64,000 nt of DNA from Diphasiastrum complanatum (GCA_029204225.1 CM055097.1:9647184-9711183); one strand, 5' to 3'; counted from the first letter of the stretch, positions 10,156 through 23,553 are shown. Made by a program: numbers and translations. Notes: generated by a model not told the origin, from the sequence alone.

Positions 10156-12890
10156 GTAAGTTGTCTTTATTCTAGGCTTCATGTTTATTTGACTTAATAT
10201 ACATCCAAGGTTTTCCAACAAAAATGGCTGCATCACTACAGTTTTTCAGTGATTGATAAGGTTGTCATAGAGAAGGCTAGATATCTTAAAGCTTTTGGCA
10301 ACTTAGCTAGCACATTTGTATTGGAAAGGAATTGATTATTATCAAGATTGCATTATAGCCATCCAATGAGAGCAAATATCCTATATGGTTTCCAAGTTTA
10401 TGAATCCCATATAGATATACATGATAGGCTGAATCTGAAGTTGGTTTTTCTTGTAGTGATCAATTTGTGTGGTTTGTAAATTTTTTGACGATGCTCAATC
10501 AATTCTAATATCCATTGATGTGGATGGACTCTGCTTTGAACTATTAACATTTATGTTTATTGTTTCAACTTTTGAACAGTAAAAGCGTCGATGTTTGCAA
10601 CAAGAGTTTTAATGATTTTGCAAAATTCTTGATGCATGCCATGATCTAATTAAAAGAATTTTTGGTGTGATTTAAGTATATTGTTTCATGCAGTCCATAA
10701 TATTTATGTACTTATCGCTTGAATTGATGGTATGCGAATTTGAGAGTTAAACATTCAATATTGGCCCAAAATTGAATTTTCATGTGATTTCACAACACTA
10801 GTATATTGTCTTGTATTGCATGTTGGTCATTTTATTGCCTTATACAAATTCATGAACAAAGTCAGTAGGTCCAAACTGAGATACTTACAGTGTAATGGTC
10901 TAGTTATGACTTTCATCAGACTATCAAATTTTCATTATGACATATCCATATCATTAGGGATTACATTCTTGGTTGAAATAACAAACAACATTTACCAAGC
11001 ATTTTCCAACTAAGAAAACTTAATAAACATCAATGACTGTGGTTAGCTCACGTAGATTTCCAACTAAGATCTTGAGAAAATATAGAACTCTCCTACAAAA
11101 AACTCAAGACATCAAACTTGGAAATGGTAGTCTCTGGTCCTTATTTTTACCAATTTAGTTAATGTCTAAAAGGTTATGAATGCGACCTTTTTATAGGGCT
11201 CCCAATTCAAGGCATAATAGTTTCATTAAAATAGTCTTATTCAAAGTGTAGGGTAGTCCAAACTTGATAAATTTTTCAATAAAATAGTTGGGAGTCCTAA
11301 AAATAGTTGCAAGGCAAGCACATAGAGAAGTGTGAAATTGTGTGTATGTCCATAACACTCCCACCCTCATTGGCCTCATTGTTGGCAATAAAAGAAACTA
11401 GGATATAAACTATAAAACTGAGTCATTGCAATACAAAGCCCAACATGAAATATAATTCACTAAATGAATGGAAGAAGCTCTATTAAGAAGCACGAATGTC
11501 AAATGAAGGCAGATACACATGTGGATATACCAAGCCAGTCAAATGGCCCAATAGTACCACGTAAAGTTATTTGCAGGATCATCAAGGTACCAGCCTCAAA
11601 AGACAACAAATGTTGTAAGTGGATCAATAAAAGTACTACCATGGCTAATAGACCATATCACTGTACCAATGCTTCAAGAACAAAGGAGAATACCAGTGAG
11701 TGCCTAATATTTTGAATATAGATGAAGAATGTGGTTGGCAAATACTAGGGAAGAAACTCATAAGAAGGTAAGATTAACACTGTAAATGCTACATGTAAGA
11801 GACTTCAAAATTTAGGAAGTAACCATATCACTGTAAATGCATTTGATGGAAAATATAGTAGGCCAAAATGCCTTATAGAACCACACTAGAGATTGGCTCC
11901 ACAAATGGCCACCAATAATGATAGAGGCATGGTCATGCATGACATGTGTAGCATGGCTACTCTAAAGAATAAACAGTTGCACATTTGTTGACACGTTGAT
12001 AGGCAAAAGAACCTTAAGAAGAACCTAAAACTTTGCATTTGCAAAGGAAAAACTAGTGGTGGTTAATGTACTATGCATGTATGTGGCTCAAAACTCGTGT
12101 TCGCATCCAACTTAGGTGGAACAATCTTGTTGGATGATTGGAACACAACATCAAATAGCACCATGTTGTCAAACATGGCCGAAGCCAATCTAAGCGACCA
12201 AGCCAATCATCAAATGCTAGAAAGCATGAAAAAAAAAAAACATTCGACCACGAAAATGTCAAGCTGTCAAAGTACCAAGCATACATGAAATCTTTGTTAT
12301 GAAAGATTATGAAAAATCTATGTTATTTATGGATTGTTCTTTTGGTGCTGAAAATTAGATTGATTACATAGAAATACCTAAACGGTTGGTGGTATGTACA
12401 CACCATAGATCTACGATATAGATAGTTTTTACAAGTTGTACAACATCAATTAGTGGTATATATGATTTGGGTATCACTCAACTTTTTCCTCTTGAAAGCC
12501 ATTGGCGTACCATATTGTAATAAAGCTTCAATTGCAAAATCACTTGTAATAAAATTTGACAATGGAAGGTGTATCTCGATTCACAATGTGTAATACAAGG
12601 TTGAAACAAGCAGATTCTCAAGAGTACTAAATTTTTCATTCCATATAATTGGTCTATTTACCTCTTTCTTCCTAGTTACTTTTTCTAAGTGCTGCGTATC
12701 TTAGTATGTGCCTGAGTAAATTTCTCTAAAAAAGATTTCAATTGCCTAGAGTTTGCAAGATTGGCCAACAATTGCTTTGACCTTATTATAATCATTATTC
12801 ATATCCTTAGGTGATTTTACAACCTGGGTAAATATATCATGCTTCAAGAATGCACTTTTGGATTTTTTTTGGCACATAGCTTCTTTTGTC
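10156..12890. other. Non-coding, possibly intronic
   Basis: About 2.7 kb of AT-rich sequence. The open stretches seen in six frames have no recognised domains and no supporting splice pattern. It may include further intron of the RRM gene and old repeats. Confidence 0.4.
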
Positions 12891-12899
12891 TAAGAATTT

Positions 12900-14420
12900 C
12901 TAGAATAGTTTAATAATGCTTCACATGTTTTTTGAGTGTTTTACGATTGAGGACAATATCATCTAAATACATGACAAATTCTCTTGGATATGAATGCAAC
13001 AAATCATTTGTCATTTGTTCAAATGGAGCAGCATCCGTCAATTCAAAATATAGGACAAAAAACTCATAATGGCCATGATGAGTTTTCAAACTTATTTTAG
13101 CTACATCTTTTGATCTAATTATGATCTAGTGATATCTTATTTTAAGATTGATCTTATAAAAGTGTCGAGCTCTACTAAGATGATTTACAAGATCATCCAT
13201 CCTAGGTTACACATAATTGTTTTTTTATCTTAACTATATTAAGATCTCTTGTAAATTTTTACACCCATATGGGTACCCTCATTCTGTTTTGTTTTTTTGA
13301 AAAAACTGGTGCACCCCGTAGTGATTTACTAGAATTGATGCGTTCCATTTTCAAATTTTCTTTTTAGCTAACCCTTTAGGGTTACATGAATTTAGGTCAA
13401 TGATTGGGCAATACCTCTATTTGATAGTCTGTCGCCCTGGTGGGTGGCAAGCCATGAGATAATTCTAAAAATAAAAAACACCTTTAGATCCATTCAACAA
13501 AGTTTTGCACTATCTATTGCTCATGGTTTAGTATTTACATACAAGTGTTTTCAAAGATTATGTCACCATGATCCATAAAATATTCACATTGCCCATAAGT
13601 TAAAAACTTTTTCAATAATTCAACAAAAGAAATACATGGAATTGGAGATACGTTTGTCTCTCCACAAATATAGAGTGATTTATTTTTGTCAAAAGATTCA
13701 ATTTATGGTTTTTATAATCAATCTCCAAACTATCAAATTTGTTATAAAAGCTCATATCTTAGGATAACATCAATATAATCAAGATTCATGATATGAAAAT
13801 CAACTAGTTCACTATGGTCATGTTGATCCAACACTAGTTTTGGTACTTCAATATCTCATATCTCTATTAGTTCCAAAAGCCAAACACACTATATAATGAT
13901 GGTCACTTTGCTATTGTAGGGAATTTTTATCTTTTGCACCAATAAGAATGTGGAAAATCATGAATTGAGCCAGTAGCACATTAACTTAAACATCAAATAT
14001 TTTACTCTTAAGATGAAATAGTTTGTTTGGTTTAAACGAAGTTATACTAAAGTAGCAATCACAACTACAAAGTTTCAACAAATCAAACCTCTCTTTGGTA
14101 GCTTTGACATCTACATATGAGATGACTTTTGCTTCCGCTTCAGACATTGCTTGATAACATAACCTACTTTTTTGTAAATGAAACAAAAGTTATTAATTCA
14201 AATTTGAGATCGTGAGATGGTCCTTGATTTTTTGAAGACACTTTATTTAATTCGTGAAATCTTTTAGTGTTAGTATATTTGAATCCATGCTTCTTGAAAT
14301 TCTTTTTTTTTAGAGGTTTTTTGTTTTTGTTTTTGTTTTTTCCATTGAGGCTACCATATAATAGACTATTGGCAATTTGGATTGTATCTTCAAGTGACAT
14401 TAACACGTTTCAATAACACG
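12900..14420 (-). pseudogene. Ty3/gypsy relic: gag tail, protease region, reverse transcriptase
   Basis: A heavily decayed gypsy-type element read on -. From about 14406 to 14000 there is a Lys/Asn-rich gag-like tail. Around 13860-13700 a segment reads VPKLVLDQHDHSELVDFHIM and then LDYIDVILRYEL, like the sequence after gypsy proteases. From about 13400 to 12940 the reverse transcriptase is recognisable, with HHGHYEFFVLYFELTDAAPF and the active site VMYLDDIVLNRKTLKKHVKH (Tyr-Leu-Asp-Asp). Stops and frameshifts are frequent. RNase H and integrase are not seen to the left, and no LTRs were identified. Confidence 0.65.
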
Positions 14421-15640
14421 CATGTGGTAATTTGTAGACAAACCTCACATACCACCTTGGTTGAGCATAAAAAAGGGTCATCTTATGTTAGCACTTCTTA
14501 TTCCTAAAAAACATAAAGTGAAAAATATAGATGTTTACCTTGCACCCTTAATTGAGGAATTAGAACTACTTCGGAAAGGGGTCCAATGCTACGACATCTC
14601 ACGTCAGCCCCAAGAAAGAAATTTTACGATGCGTGCCATTTTAATGTGGACAATGCATGACTATCCAGGATTGGGTGATTGTTTAGGTAATCATTTCGTG
14701 TTATTGTATTGTGGAGCATGCCTAATTGTTAATAGTTTCGTGTTATTGTACTGTGGAACATGCTTATGTTTATTTGTTTGAATTTATTAGGCTGTACAAC
14801 TTCTGGACATCATGCGTGTCTCATTGACATTTGATCAACATTTTATAATTATCAAAATTGTCAATCCATAAGAGTTCCAAAAAAGTTTTTAAATTTCAAT
14901 CAATGTGGCTTGTTTTGATTGTAGATTTGGCACAAAGATATAATTGTCTTTCAACAATAGCAAAATAGGCGAATTGAAATAAGCGAACCAACAATTTCAC
15001 CAATTGTCTACCATTTTCGACTTCTTATCCTTTTGCTCAATAGTAAAGTACTTAGATTGGAATCACAAATTACTAGTCAAAGAAGATTTGATTTAATAGT
15101 GTAATTGCCAAATCTAAACATGTTGCTAGCAAGTTCTCTCTTGCAAATCAAACATGCATCTATTGTAGTTATGTATGATTTGGAGGTTTTTTTGGAACTT
15201 GTAAATTGACCATATTGTAATAGAGTTTTTGAGAAAACGACAATTGATGGTATAAGCATTAATTTATCAATATAATAGAATACAAAGATTATACACAATG
15301 CTAATTAATTAGTTTAGGGAAATCGAAAATATATGAATTCACTAAAGAATAGCTACAATTTAACAATCAAAAGTAAGACTTCCAAACATTGCATATCCTA
15401 ACTAAACAAATAACACAACTTAAAAAAGAAGATCCACCAAACTTAACAAAGATGACTATTTTGCGTCAAACTATTTTGGCATGACTTAAGTTGAAGCAAT
15501 CTTTTTTTTTTTTCATGATTTTATGTCACAATAGTCGTCGAAAATCAACAATTTTTTTTGTTGTGTGTTCTCCTCACAATTTGTGGTTGGGTGATTGCAT
15601 GTCTTTATTTTATTGATCATTGCTATTGTGGGTGTTATTA
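14421..15640. other. No gene recognised
   Basis: AT-rich sequence preceding a primer-binding-site-like motif. It may include an LTR, but I could not find a paired copy. Confidence 0.35.
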
Positions 15641-15642
15641 AA

Positions 15643-15656
15643 GTGGTATCAGAGCC
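15643..15656 (+). other. Primer-binding-site-like motif
   Basis: GTGGTATCAGAGCC on + matches the initiator tRNA-Met primer site as it occurs after the LTR of many plant gypsy and copia elements. No coding frame of a + strand element follows for long, so it marks the 5' edge of a decayed element. Confidence 0.5.
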
Positions 15657-16099
15657 TAAGAATGTTTGGACTCAATGTTGGGGGCATGAAAGTCTTGCAT
15701 CTCTTTTGCTTGATGACCACCAACTTTTGGAGAGTTCTTGTTGGTGAAATGAATTGTTTTAAAAAATGGTCATCAGTTTTAAGAGGAGATGTAGGGGGTA
15801 TGGTGTTAGAAGTGGATGTGGTTGAACAAGTGAATGCAAGTGCTGAAGGTTGGTAGGATGAAAATGGTTCAGAAAAACAAGAAAGCGAGTGGGGCAATTG
15901 GGTATAAGTGGAGGAGTCCACGGCAGGTTTGCGGAGAGAGCCAGTTGTGGAACCTTGATATGGCATGCTAAAACCAACACCTCGTTGGTTGATGGATCGG
16001 CTTTGCTTATGAGCTCTAGTATCATCATTATGGTCATCTTTTTTCTACACAAATATGTCTGCGTCGAGTCTATAGGTCATATTCCATAAGAGGTCCATT

Positions 16100-16900
16100 T
16101 GTTGCTTTGACAGGAGAAGTTCCTTGTGGATCTTGCCAAATGCTCTCTTTGAGTGCTGACAGCTTCTTGTTGCTTTCATCTTCTAAAACTGGATGGTTCC
16201 TTTGAGGGGCTTTATGTTTCTAGATTAAAGAGATATACTTTTCCAATTTTATCGCTGCTCCTAAAGACGGAACTGGAACTTTTATATCCTCTGTCCTGAT
16301 TGGTTGCTTGACTGTTGTCATCATGTCAGTTAGTCTCTTATTTTCTTGGGTCATGAGATTTAACCGGCGCTCGAATTTGGTCTTGCACCTCTTGGAGAGA
16401 CTGGAGCTGATTTGAAAACTGGTTCTACTCTTCCAATCTCTTGGCTCTTTCTCTTTGCAACTCTTCCATAAATGTGAGCAACTCTGCGTCTCTTAACTGC
16501 AAGTCCTGCTTTGTTGTTTTGAGCTCATTTGTCTGTTGCGCTAGCTGGTCTACCATCCAATGAAGGGAGTAAGAGTTCTAAGCATGCCACTTCAAGGATT
16601 CTTTGGCTATTTCGGGCAAGCTGTCATAGGCTGGAAGGACGGGGAACTCAGTCGGAAAACGATGGTAAGTAGCAAAGGAAAACTGAGACATTGTGGAACG
16701 AGACAATAATGGAACAGTCTTCAATAACCTGCAAAAACATATCCATTGACATCTTTGCCAATTGACTCTCCTTCGATGCTCTTGACTTGCTCCAAATTGT
16801 CATCTTTCCTTTCATGTTGTTGAAGCCCTTTGAGATCAACCTCTTGATCATCAACTTGACCATCAATTCATTAAACAAAACTCGTTTTCCAGATCCATTA
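16100..16900 (-). other. Uncertain gag-like coiled-coil relic
   Basis: On - around 16560-16330 the sequence translates to broken Gln/Glu/Leu-rich stretches (LAQQTNELKTTKQDLQ type) suggesting a former coiled coil, as in some retroelement gag proteins. Frames are interrupted and no zinc knuckle is present. Confidence 0.25.
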
Positions 16901-16901
16901 C

Positions 16902-19316
16902 TTACATCCATTCCATGAAAACACCATCCACTTGCATAGCATCATCTACACAAGAATATTCACCAAAGCATGTGAAAGAAGCAAAATGAGTCACTTCCAC
17001 GTGCTTATCATATGTGAGCATTGAAGGCATTTGTCTTTCCCTTGATGTTCTCCTTGGCTTTTGACTTGATGAAGGTCCATCACTAGCACCATCTAAAGTA
17101 GGATTCTTTACATCAACATCAAGAATGTTAGATCCATCCACATCACCATCAATAATGCTTGAAGATACTTTTGGAATGTTTTCCTCATAAAAAATGACAT
17201 CTCTACCAATAATCACCTTATTAGTAGAAGGAATGTAAACCTTGTAGGCTTTATTCACCTCACTATATCCAACAAATATACCTTTCTTTGAAGATGGATC
17301 CTCCTTGCTCCTATCATCAAGAGTTATATTGACATAGCATGTGCATCCAAAAGTTCTAAGAAAATTGACACTCGGCTTCCTCTTGAATAGCATCTCAAAA
17401 GGTGTCCTTCCATCCAAAATAGCACTCGGCCACCTATTGCACAAGAAATTAGCACACAACAAAGCTTGATCCCAAAATGGCTTATCAAGGTTAGCACTTA
17501 ACCTCATGGCTTTGGCACTTTCACATTAAGTCTTCATTAGAGGAGTTCTCAATATCAAAAAGACCCTTTAAGGAATGCCATGTAGGATATAGAAAAATAT
17601 CAAAATAAAAAAAAAAACAATATAATTTTATTTGCTTGCCCCCACCACTCACGAGGCCTCCCCAACTCCCAATGATCTAACCACAGTGTCTATAGTCACA
17701 GTTAAGAACTGTAAACAGTTCGCAGTATAACTTGACTAAATTCAAAAATATTCCCTCAATTGGTTACGAAAAGGGCAATATATTCTTCTCTCGACCACTC
17801 CATTTTGTTGTGGGTCCTTGGTGTTGTATACTCCCTCTTGATCCCATGGTCATCACAAAAAGCCTTGAAATTGGTAGATATACGCACCACCATTGTCACT
17901 TATTAAGCACTTGATCCTTGTGGAAAATTGGTTCTCCCTTGCATTCTTGAACTTAACAAAGACATCATACACTTCATCTTTGCTCTTTAGTAGATAGATC
18001 CAACAAAATCTACTAAAATCATAAATGAAAGTTACATACATCTTTTTCTCCACTATTGCTAGTTGTATTAATTCTAGGAATATCCGAATGTACAACTTGA
18101 AAAGGATTTGAGGATCTAGATGTAGATGTAGCATAAGGTAGTCTATGAGACTTTGAAAAGTGCAAGACTCACAAACATGATTAATGCTACTTAAGGATTT
18201 AGGAAGACCTATCACAACTTGCTTCCTAGCCATTACCTCCAATGACTTGAATTTGAGGTGCCCCATCCTTTTATGCCAAACCTCTTGAATTGGTATTTGC
18301 TCACTTGCCACAAATCCAACTTGGTTAGCAATAACACAAGCATCTAGTTTGAACAATTTTCCTTGCCTTTTACCTTTTGCAATCAAGATATCCTTCTTTT
18401 TGATCATACAAGCATCTCCATTAAACTCAACTTTGAAACCTTTACTTAGCAATTGACTCACTCTAAGTAGATTCTTGTTAATGGAAGGTACGAACAAACA
18501 TCCTTCAAATGAACATTCCTATTTGTAGAGAGAGAAATAGGAATTGTGCCAATCCCTTTGATTGCACACAAACCATCATTGGCCTTGTAGATCACCTTCT
18601 TGTCATCTTCATATGCCAACAAAGTAATGAAGTACTCTTTGTGAAAAGTCATGTGTGAACTTGCTCCACTATCAATCCACCATGGATCTAGATCTCCATC
18701 ATTAGCAAGCATACATGAAGACATCACAAAAGCAGCATCATTTGCATTTTGAACATCCAAACCATCCTCATCAAGACTAAGATTACCTTGCTTGTGTCCT
18801 TGATCTCTCTTCTTCTTGTATTTGATGCCACAATAGAAGCAATTGAGCTTTGATCTATCTTTTTTTTTGCCATTTGAAGAAGCCTCCCCTTGATCTTTCC
18901 CTTTAGACCACTTTCTTTTGCTTTTGCCCTTGAATTTGCCCTTGATGAACGTTGAAGCCTATATTCTTCATTGATCAAGATCTCTTGAAGATCCATCAAA
19001 GTTGGCAAAGTTCTATGAATGGAAAGACTTTGTACAATGTTAGCATGAGCATCCAACAACCCATTAAGAATCACTTGAACAAGCTCTCCTTCCTTAATGC
19101 TCTCATCAATGCAATATAGCTCATCATTCAAAGCTTTCACTCTCAAAACAAAAACATTTGGACTCTCTTCATTCTTTTGCAAACATTGAAAGAACACTCT
19201 AGAAGTAGACTTGGACTCATAAAGCTTCTTCAAAGCTTCCCAAGCCTCACTTGATGAAGTACACCTACCGACTTTCTTGAGAAGCTCATTGGTAACATTC
19301 ATCTTGATCATGTGTA
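16902..19316 (-). pseudogene. Ty1/copia fragment A: gag, protease, integrase
   Basis: Broken copia polyprotein read on -. The gag part starts at KMNVTNELLKKVGRC near 19306; its N-terminal 70 or so residues are missing. The zinc knuckle is damaged (CFYCGIK followed directly by YKKKRDQG). Protease has WWIDSGASSHMT near 18670. Integrase follows, with the His motif (VWHKRMGHLKFKSLEVM) and a core at about 18050-17900. It is interrupted by a 246-bp MITE-like insertion at 17535-17782. It resumes with KAMRLSANLDKPFWDQALL and VFVGYSEVNKAYKVYIPS. The copy stops at the integrase/RT linker near 16905, so RT and RNase H are absent. It is close in sequence to the copy at 51009-55461. Confidence 0.85.
17535..17782. 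mobile_element. MITE-like insertion (CATTAGAGGAG family) in copia integrase
   Basis: Begins CATTAGAGGAGTTCTC and ends near GGGCAATAT. A reverse-oriented copy of nearly equal length lies at 33607-33851. Removing it restores an integrase stretch equal in length to the homologous copia copies, so no target duplication is evident. It has no coding capacity. Confidence 0.65.
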
Positions 19317-19556
19317 AGTTAAGAAAACACAATTGAAAACACCCGACCGGATCAATCACCACAGCACAACGTCAAGTGCAACAAGAACACAGAATTGCTC
19401 TCTTCAAACTGTATATTCCACTCTATTTGTAAGTACAAAGATGAGTTCCTTAAAAACACTCAAAGGGCTCGTAAAAGAAAGATGGCCCGATAATTCTAGA
19501 ACTAAGCACACGTGGTGCTGTATAAGTCGATCATTGCTATTTTAACTCTCTCCCTC
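19317..19556 (-). repeat. Probable 3' LTR remnant and polypurine tract of copia fragment B
   Basis: On -, pol of fragment B is followed by GAGGGAGAGAG (complement of 19545-19555), a good polypurine tract. Downstream sequence to 19317 would then be the 3' LTR, truncated against fragment A. No second LTR copy was found to confirm it. Confidence 0.4.
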
Positions 19557-19638
19557 AATGATCAACGTCACTTCTTATTTTAGAGTATACTCTATTCATG
19601 GAACGTACCTTCATGATAGCATTACAAGTAAAGGCTTT

Positions 19639-21690
19639 TTACATGACCTGGTCTAAGCCAAGTTTGGCTCTAAAAGTTTCAAACTTTTCTTTACTTAAAG
19701 CTTTTGTAAATATATCAGCAACTTGTAACAACGTAGAACAATGTACAATACTTATGTCTTCAGATTGTAATTTTTCACGCACAAATTGATATTTTACTCC
19801 AATATGTTTTCTCCTTGCATGAAAGATTGGATTTTTAGCCAATTGTATTCCACTTTGACTGTCACAAAAAATAACAGTGGTATTTACCTGTTTCATGCCA
19901 ATCTCACATAATAACTTATGTAGCCAAATAGCTTCCTGGGTAGCAGAACTCAACCTTTTATATTTGGCTTCTGTGGAAGAAAGATAAATAGTATCTTGCT
20001 TCTTGCTATACTATGAAAAACAGCCGCTACCAAAATTGAAGGTATAACCTGTTGTTGACTGTCTATCATCTATACTTCCTGCCCAATCAGCGTCAACATA
20101 ACCTTGCAACTTAGGTAAAACACTTTGTCTTTTGTAGATTAGACCAAGGTTCGGTGTACCTTTCACATACCTCAAAATCCTTTTTGCAGCTTTCCAATGG
20201 TCCATAGTGGGTGATGACATGAATTGGCTAATCAAACTTACAGCATAGCAGATATCAGGACGTGTAGTCGTAAGATATATTAAACTTCCAACTAGCTGAC
20301 GAAATAGTGTAGCATCAACATGTGCACTATCATCAATACGAGATAATTTCTTACCAGCTTTGCAAGGGGTCATGGAAGGTTTGCACTCTGTCATGTGAAA
20401 TTTTTCCAATATCTCGCCTACATATTTGTTTTGACATAACTTGATATCACTGCTAGTTTGCCATACTTCGACACCCAAGCAATAGTGCATAAGGTCTAAA
20501 TCTGTCATTTCAAATTGCTTGCATAAGTTGGCTTTGATAGAATGAGTGAGGTTCTCATCATTGCCAGTGATAATGATATTATCAACGTAAAGTACAATCA
20601 AGACAATGTTGTCATCATTTATAAGAACATAAAGGTTTGGATTTGAATTTGTTCTTACAAATCCATGTGAAAGAAAGGAACTGTCAATGCGTCCATACCA
20701 TGCGCGTGGCGCTTGCTTAAGGCCATAAAGTGCTTTGTGTAGTTTACATACCTTCTGTTCTTGCCCTTTTGCCATGAAGCCCTGCGGTTGGACCATGTAA
20801 ACTTCTTTCTCTAAGTCACCATTAAAAAATGCAGACTTCACATCCATTTGATGGATCTTCCACCCAAAATGAGATGCTAAGGCAATGATAAGACGTAGCG
20901 TAGTCCACTTAGCCACTGGAGCAAATGTCTCTTCATAGTCAATTCCTTTGCTTTGCTCATAACCCTTCACTACTAGGCGTGCCTTATACTTTGCTATTGT
21001 GCCATCCGCATGAAACTTTGTTCTAAACACCCATTTGTTGTCAATGGGTCTCTTTCCAAGTGGTAGATCAACCAACTCCCATGTATCATGTCTGTGGATG
21101 GATTCTATCTCTTCTTCCATTGCCCTTTGCCACTCTTTGTGATCTTTTGCCTCATCAAAGGTTGATGGCTCTCGACACTTCAAAATGTCAGTTATCAGGA
21201 CATAGTTTACATGATAACGATCGGGAGACTTCCTTTCCCATGTTGATCTTCTCACTTTACTTTGTGTGCTAGATCATGTTTGATTCAGCTTTGCGTCCTT
21301 CATGATCTTTTCATACCATTTTGGTATCTTAGATTCAGGTGATACACTACGTGGAGAGTACGTATCCCAAGGAGTGTCCAAGTAATGTCTCTTACTTCCA
21401 ACCGGTTTCTCCTTTATTGCTCCTATTGGCAAGTACCTCTCCCTAGGCTCTTGAATATGTGGTGTTCTTTCATACTCGCCCTTTTGACTTTAGTCTTCAC
21501 GTGCATCATTTTGTGGAGCATCTTCTTCATTTTCTTCCTCCAGAATTGTGGGAAGTCTCTTGATGCTTTCACCACTTGCATGGTCTTCATCTTCATACCT
21601 ATGCGTTTCATCAAAGATCACATCCTACACTCTTTCATTCAATAAATGAAAGCCCAAGTTGGGCATCAGTACATGTATTTTGTGCTCCCA
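19639..21690 (-). pseudogene. Ty1/copia fragment B: integrase-RT linker, reverse transcriptase, RNase H
   Basis: A different copia lineage from its neighbours, read on -. The linker begins near 21640 (DVIFDETHRYEDED). RT spans about 21150-20550, with KARLVVKGYEQSKGIDYEET and the active site IVLIVLYVDNIIITG, in which the second Asp of the YVDD box reads Asn. RNase H includes YVDADWAGSIDDRQSTTGY and, after a TAG stop near 20004, YSKKQDTIYLSSTEAKYK and HARRKHIGVKYQFVREKL. The C-terminus is DIFTKALSKEKF. Apart from that TAG the frame is open from 19639 to 21255. Integrase, protease and gag are missing. Confidence 0.85.
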
Positions 21691-21847
21691 AATTCATAAA
21701 ATGGAACAACATTTGATATATCAATGTATATTTATCTATGAATTCTATACATGTGCAATCTATTTCTGTTCTATGCTATCTGTATTTGTTCTAATCTTAA
21801 TTTAGTATAACTACATCATCCTTTGCACCATCATCAACAATGGGAGG

Positions 21848-23553
21848 CTAAAGCCTTGCCCTAGCCAATATGCTCAGGATAATTTCTTGTCTAAATCTGT
21901 ACACTTGGCTTGATGTGTACTCAGGAAGTGTAAACTACAAGATAAAACATTCATGTATTAGTAATGGCTAAAAACATCAACAACATAGAAAACTAATCAT
22001 GATTCCAAAAATAAGAATAAACAAAATTTATTACCTTAGAAATATCAACATCTTCCTGAAGGTTGAACCACTCAAAAAATAACTTTGCATTGTATAATGT
22101 GTACCACCCACAGCTAAATGAATCATTTTGCTGGGGTGACTGCGAAAAAATTCAGCACACAAGAAATCAATTATAAAACAAAATGAATTAGACTAAAACA
22201 AATACATTAGAATACTGATTTCAAAATGTTGTTAAGAAAGACAAAATTTACCTCCAAACTAATGATTTGCCAGTCCACAGAATGGGGAACATCTATAGGA
22301 ATATATTTACTTAAATATGGAAGGTATATATCTACATCCTTATGCGTATTGCTCGCCGAGTTCATCTTGACACAAAAACCTTTAATAGTATTATCTACAG
22401 ATCTCTTAATAGAGATCAGGTTTAAACTCCCGTGGGCACTGCAAAATAAGATTGAAATTTCTTTAGCTGCAATTCTGAGAACTTTTTCCATTGACAATGC
22501 CAATGATAAAGCATTAAACAACAAGAAGCATTTAATATATCTTACTTGATATGATAAGAGATGAGCAGGTATTTTGTTGCTGGTGTGAATCCACTAGTCA
22601 GACACTGTGACAATGTGTCATTATTCTCCTTGAAGGCCTGAAGCAAAAAGTTACCCAGCACCAGCAACTCATTGGATGAATCTCTTGCAATGTCATATTG
22701 CAAGAGTGTAAGCCCGGACTCTATCACAGGATCACTGATAGAAGCTCGTCTTCCTTTGAGATCCAAACAATCAAGAACTCTATAATTTATACTAAAGTCA
22801 AGTTCATCTAGTCTAAAACAAAAGGAGTACCAATTGTATCTATAGCATCAGATATGTCCTTCTCAAATTTAAGATAATCATCGAAATCTATATATGTATA
22901 AAGATTTGGAGGAAGAGGAGGAGGTGGATGTGTAGTATCTACAAGAATTACAGGGGTATCCAAAATAGATGTAGCTATATTTACAACATTATCAAGAGCA
23001 ACATTTTTTACAATTGGTTCTGGGTTAGGCTTCATAGATTCTGTGGTGTCTACCCTCCTCACTTTCTTCGGAGCTCTCTTGGGGGTTGCCTGCTTCCTAG
23101 GACGCTTGGTAGGAAGATCAGTCGTATCTAGAGGAATAGGTCTGGGAGCAGCAGGCTGAGATACGTGTAACTTGCAAAACCTCTCCCTCATTCTCATCAG
23201 TAGCTGAAAGTCCTTGGGCATTATGGTGACTCTCTTGGAATGAATTGCAAGCAAAAATGAATCTTAAAAAAAAAGGCTCATATAATCTTCAGCAGCTTCC
23301 TGAAAGCACTGAAGAGCAGTGGGTGTGAATCTAACCAGTTGTCCGAGATCATTTCTAGTTATGTCTCAGATGGCATGATAGAATGGAACTCTGAGAATCA
23401 ATAGAGCGATTGATCTCTGATACTTACGTATTTCAAAGAGCCACCTGCTACGGTTGCTTGTTCTAGGTCTAGCGGGAGGTGTAATGGCACCACAGGAGCT
23501 GAGGACGAGCCAGCAGAGAAAAAAGCCCGTCTTGTCTACTTTCTCCTATCCAT
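21848..23553 (-). pseudogene. Histone H3-like domain joined to Ulp1/C48-type protease, four exons, decayed
   Basis: One - strand gene with two parts. The start at 23553 gives MDRRK, a TAG codon, then TRRA, resembling an H3 N-terminus. After a frameshift comes an H3 histone fold: FEIRKYQRSIALLI, then VPFYHAI, FQEAAEDYMSLF and AIHSKRVTIMPKDFQLLMRM. Two stops (TGA, TAA) interrupt it. A Pro/Lys-rich linker follows (KRPRKQATPKRAPKKVRR). The second part has exons ending at 22546, then 22438-22252, 22139-22035 and 21934-21848, all with GT..AG introns and conserved phase. It reads as a Ulp1-like cysteine protease: putative His in INAHGSLNLISI, then VDWQIISLE and SPQQNDSFSCGWYTL with the Gln and catalytic Cys. 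H3 tail lysines are mostly lost, and loop 1 looks one residue longer than canonical H3. The histone resemblance is strong and the protease call good; that both belong to one protein is inferred from continuous frame and strand. Confidence 0.7.

Noticed and set aside
10816-12288. Several 60-85 codon frames between the RRM exons and the gypsy fossil
   Set aside because: Length is as expected by chance in this composition; no motif, no paired splice sites.
12900-13400. Endogenous pararetrovirus reverse transcriptase
   Set aside because: The YLDD-containing segment fits Ty3/gypsy as well or better, and no viral movement or coat protein sequence is present.
17535-17782. Helitron, because the reverse strand ends CTAA followed by T
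   Set aside because: The other end does not start with TC at an A/T boundary, and the 378-bp relative has terminal inverted repeats.
22226-22549. 107-codon + strand frame
   Set aside because: Antisense to the protease exons, which have matching splice sites and catalytic motifs on -.
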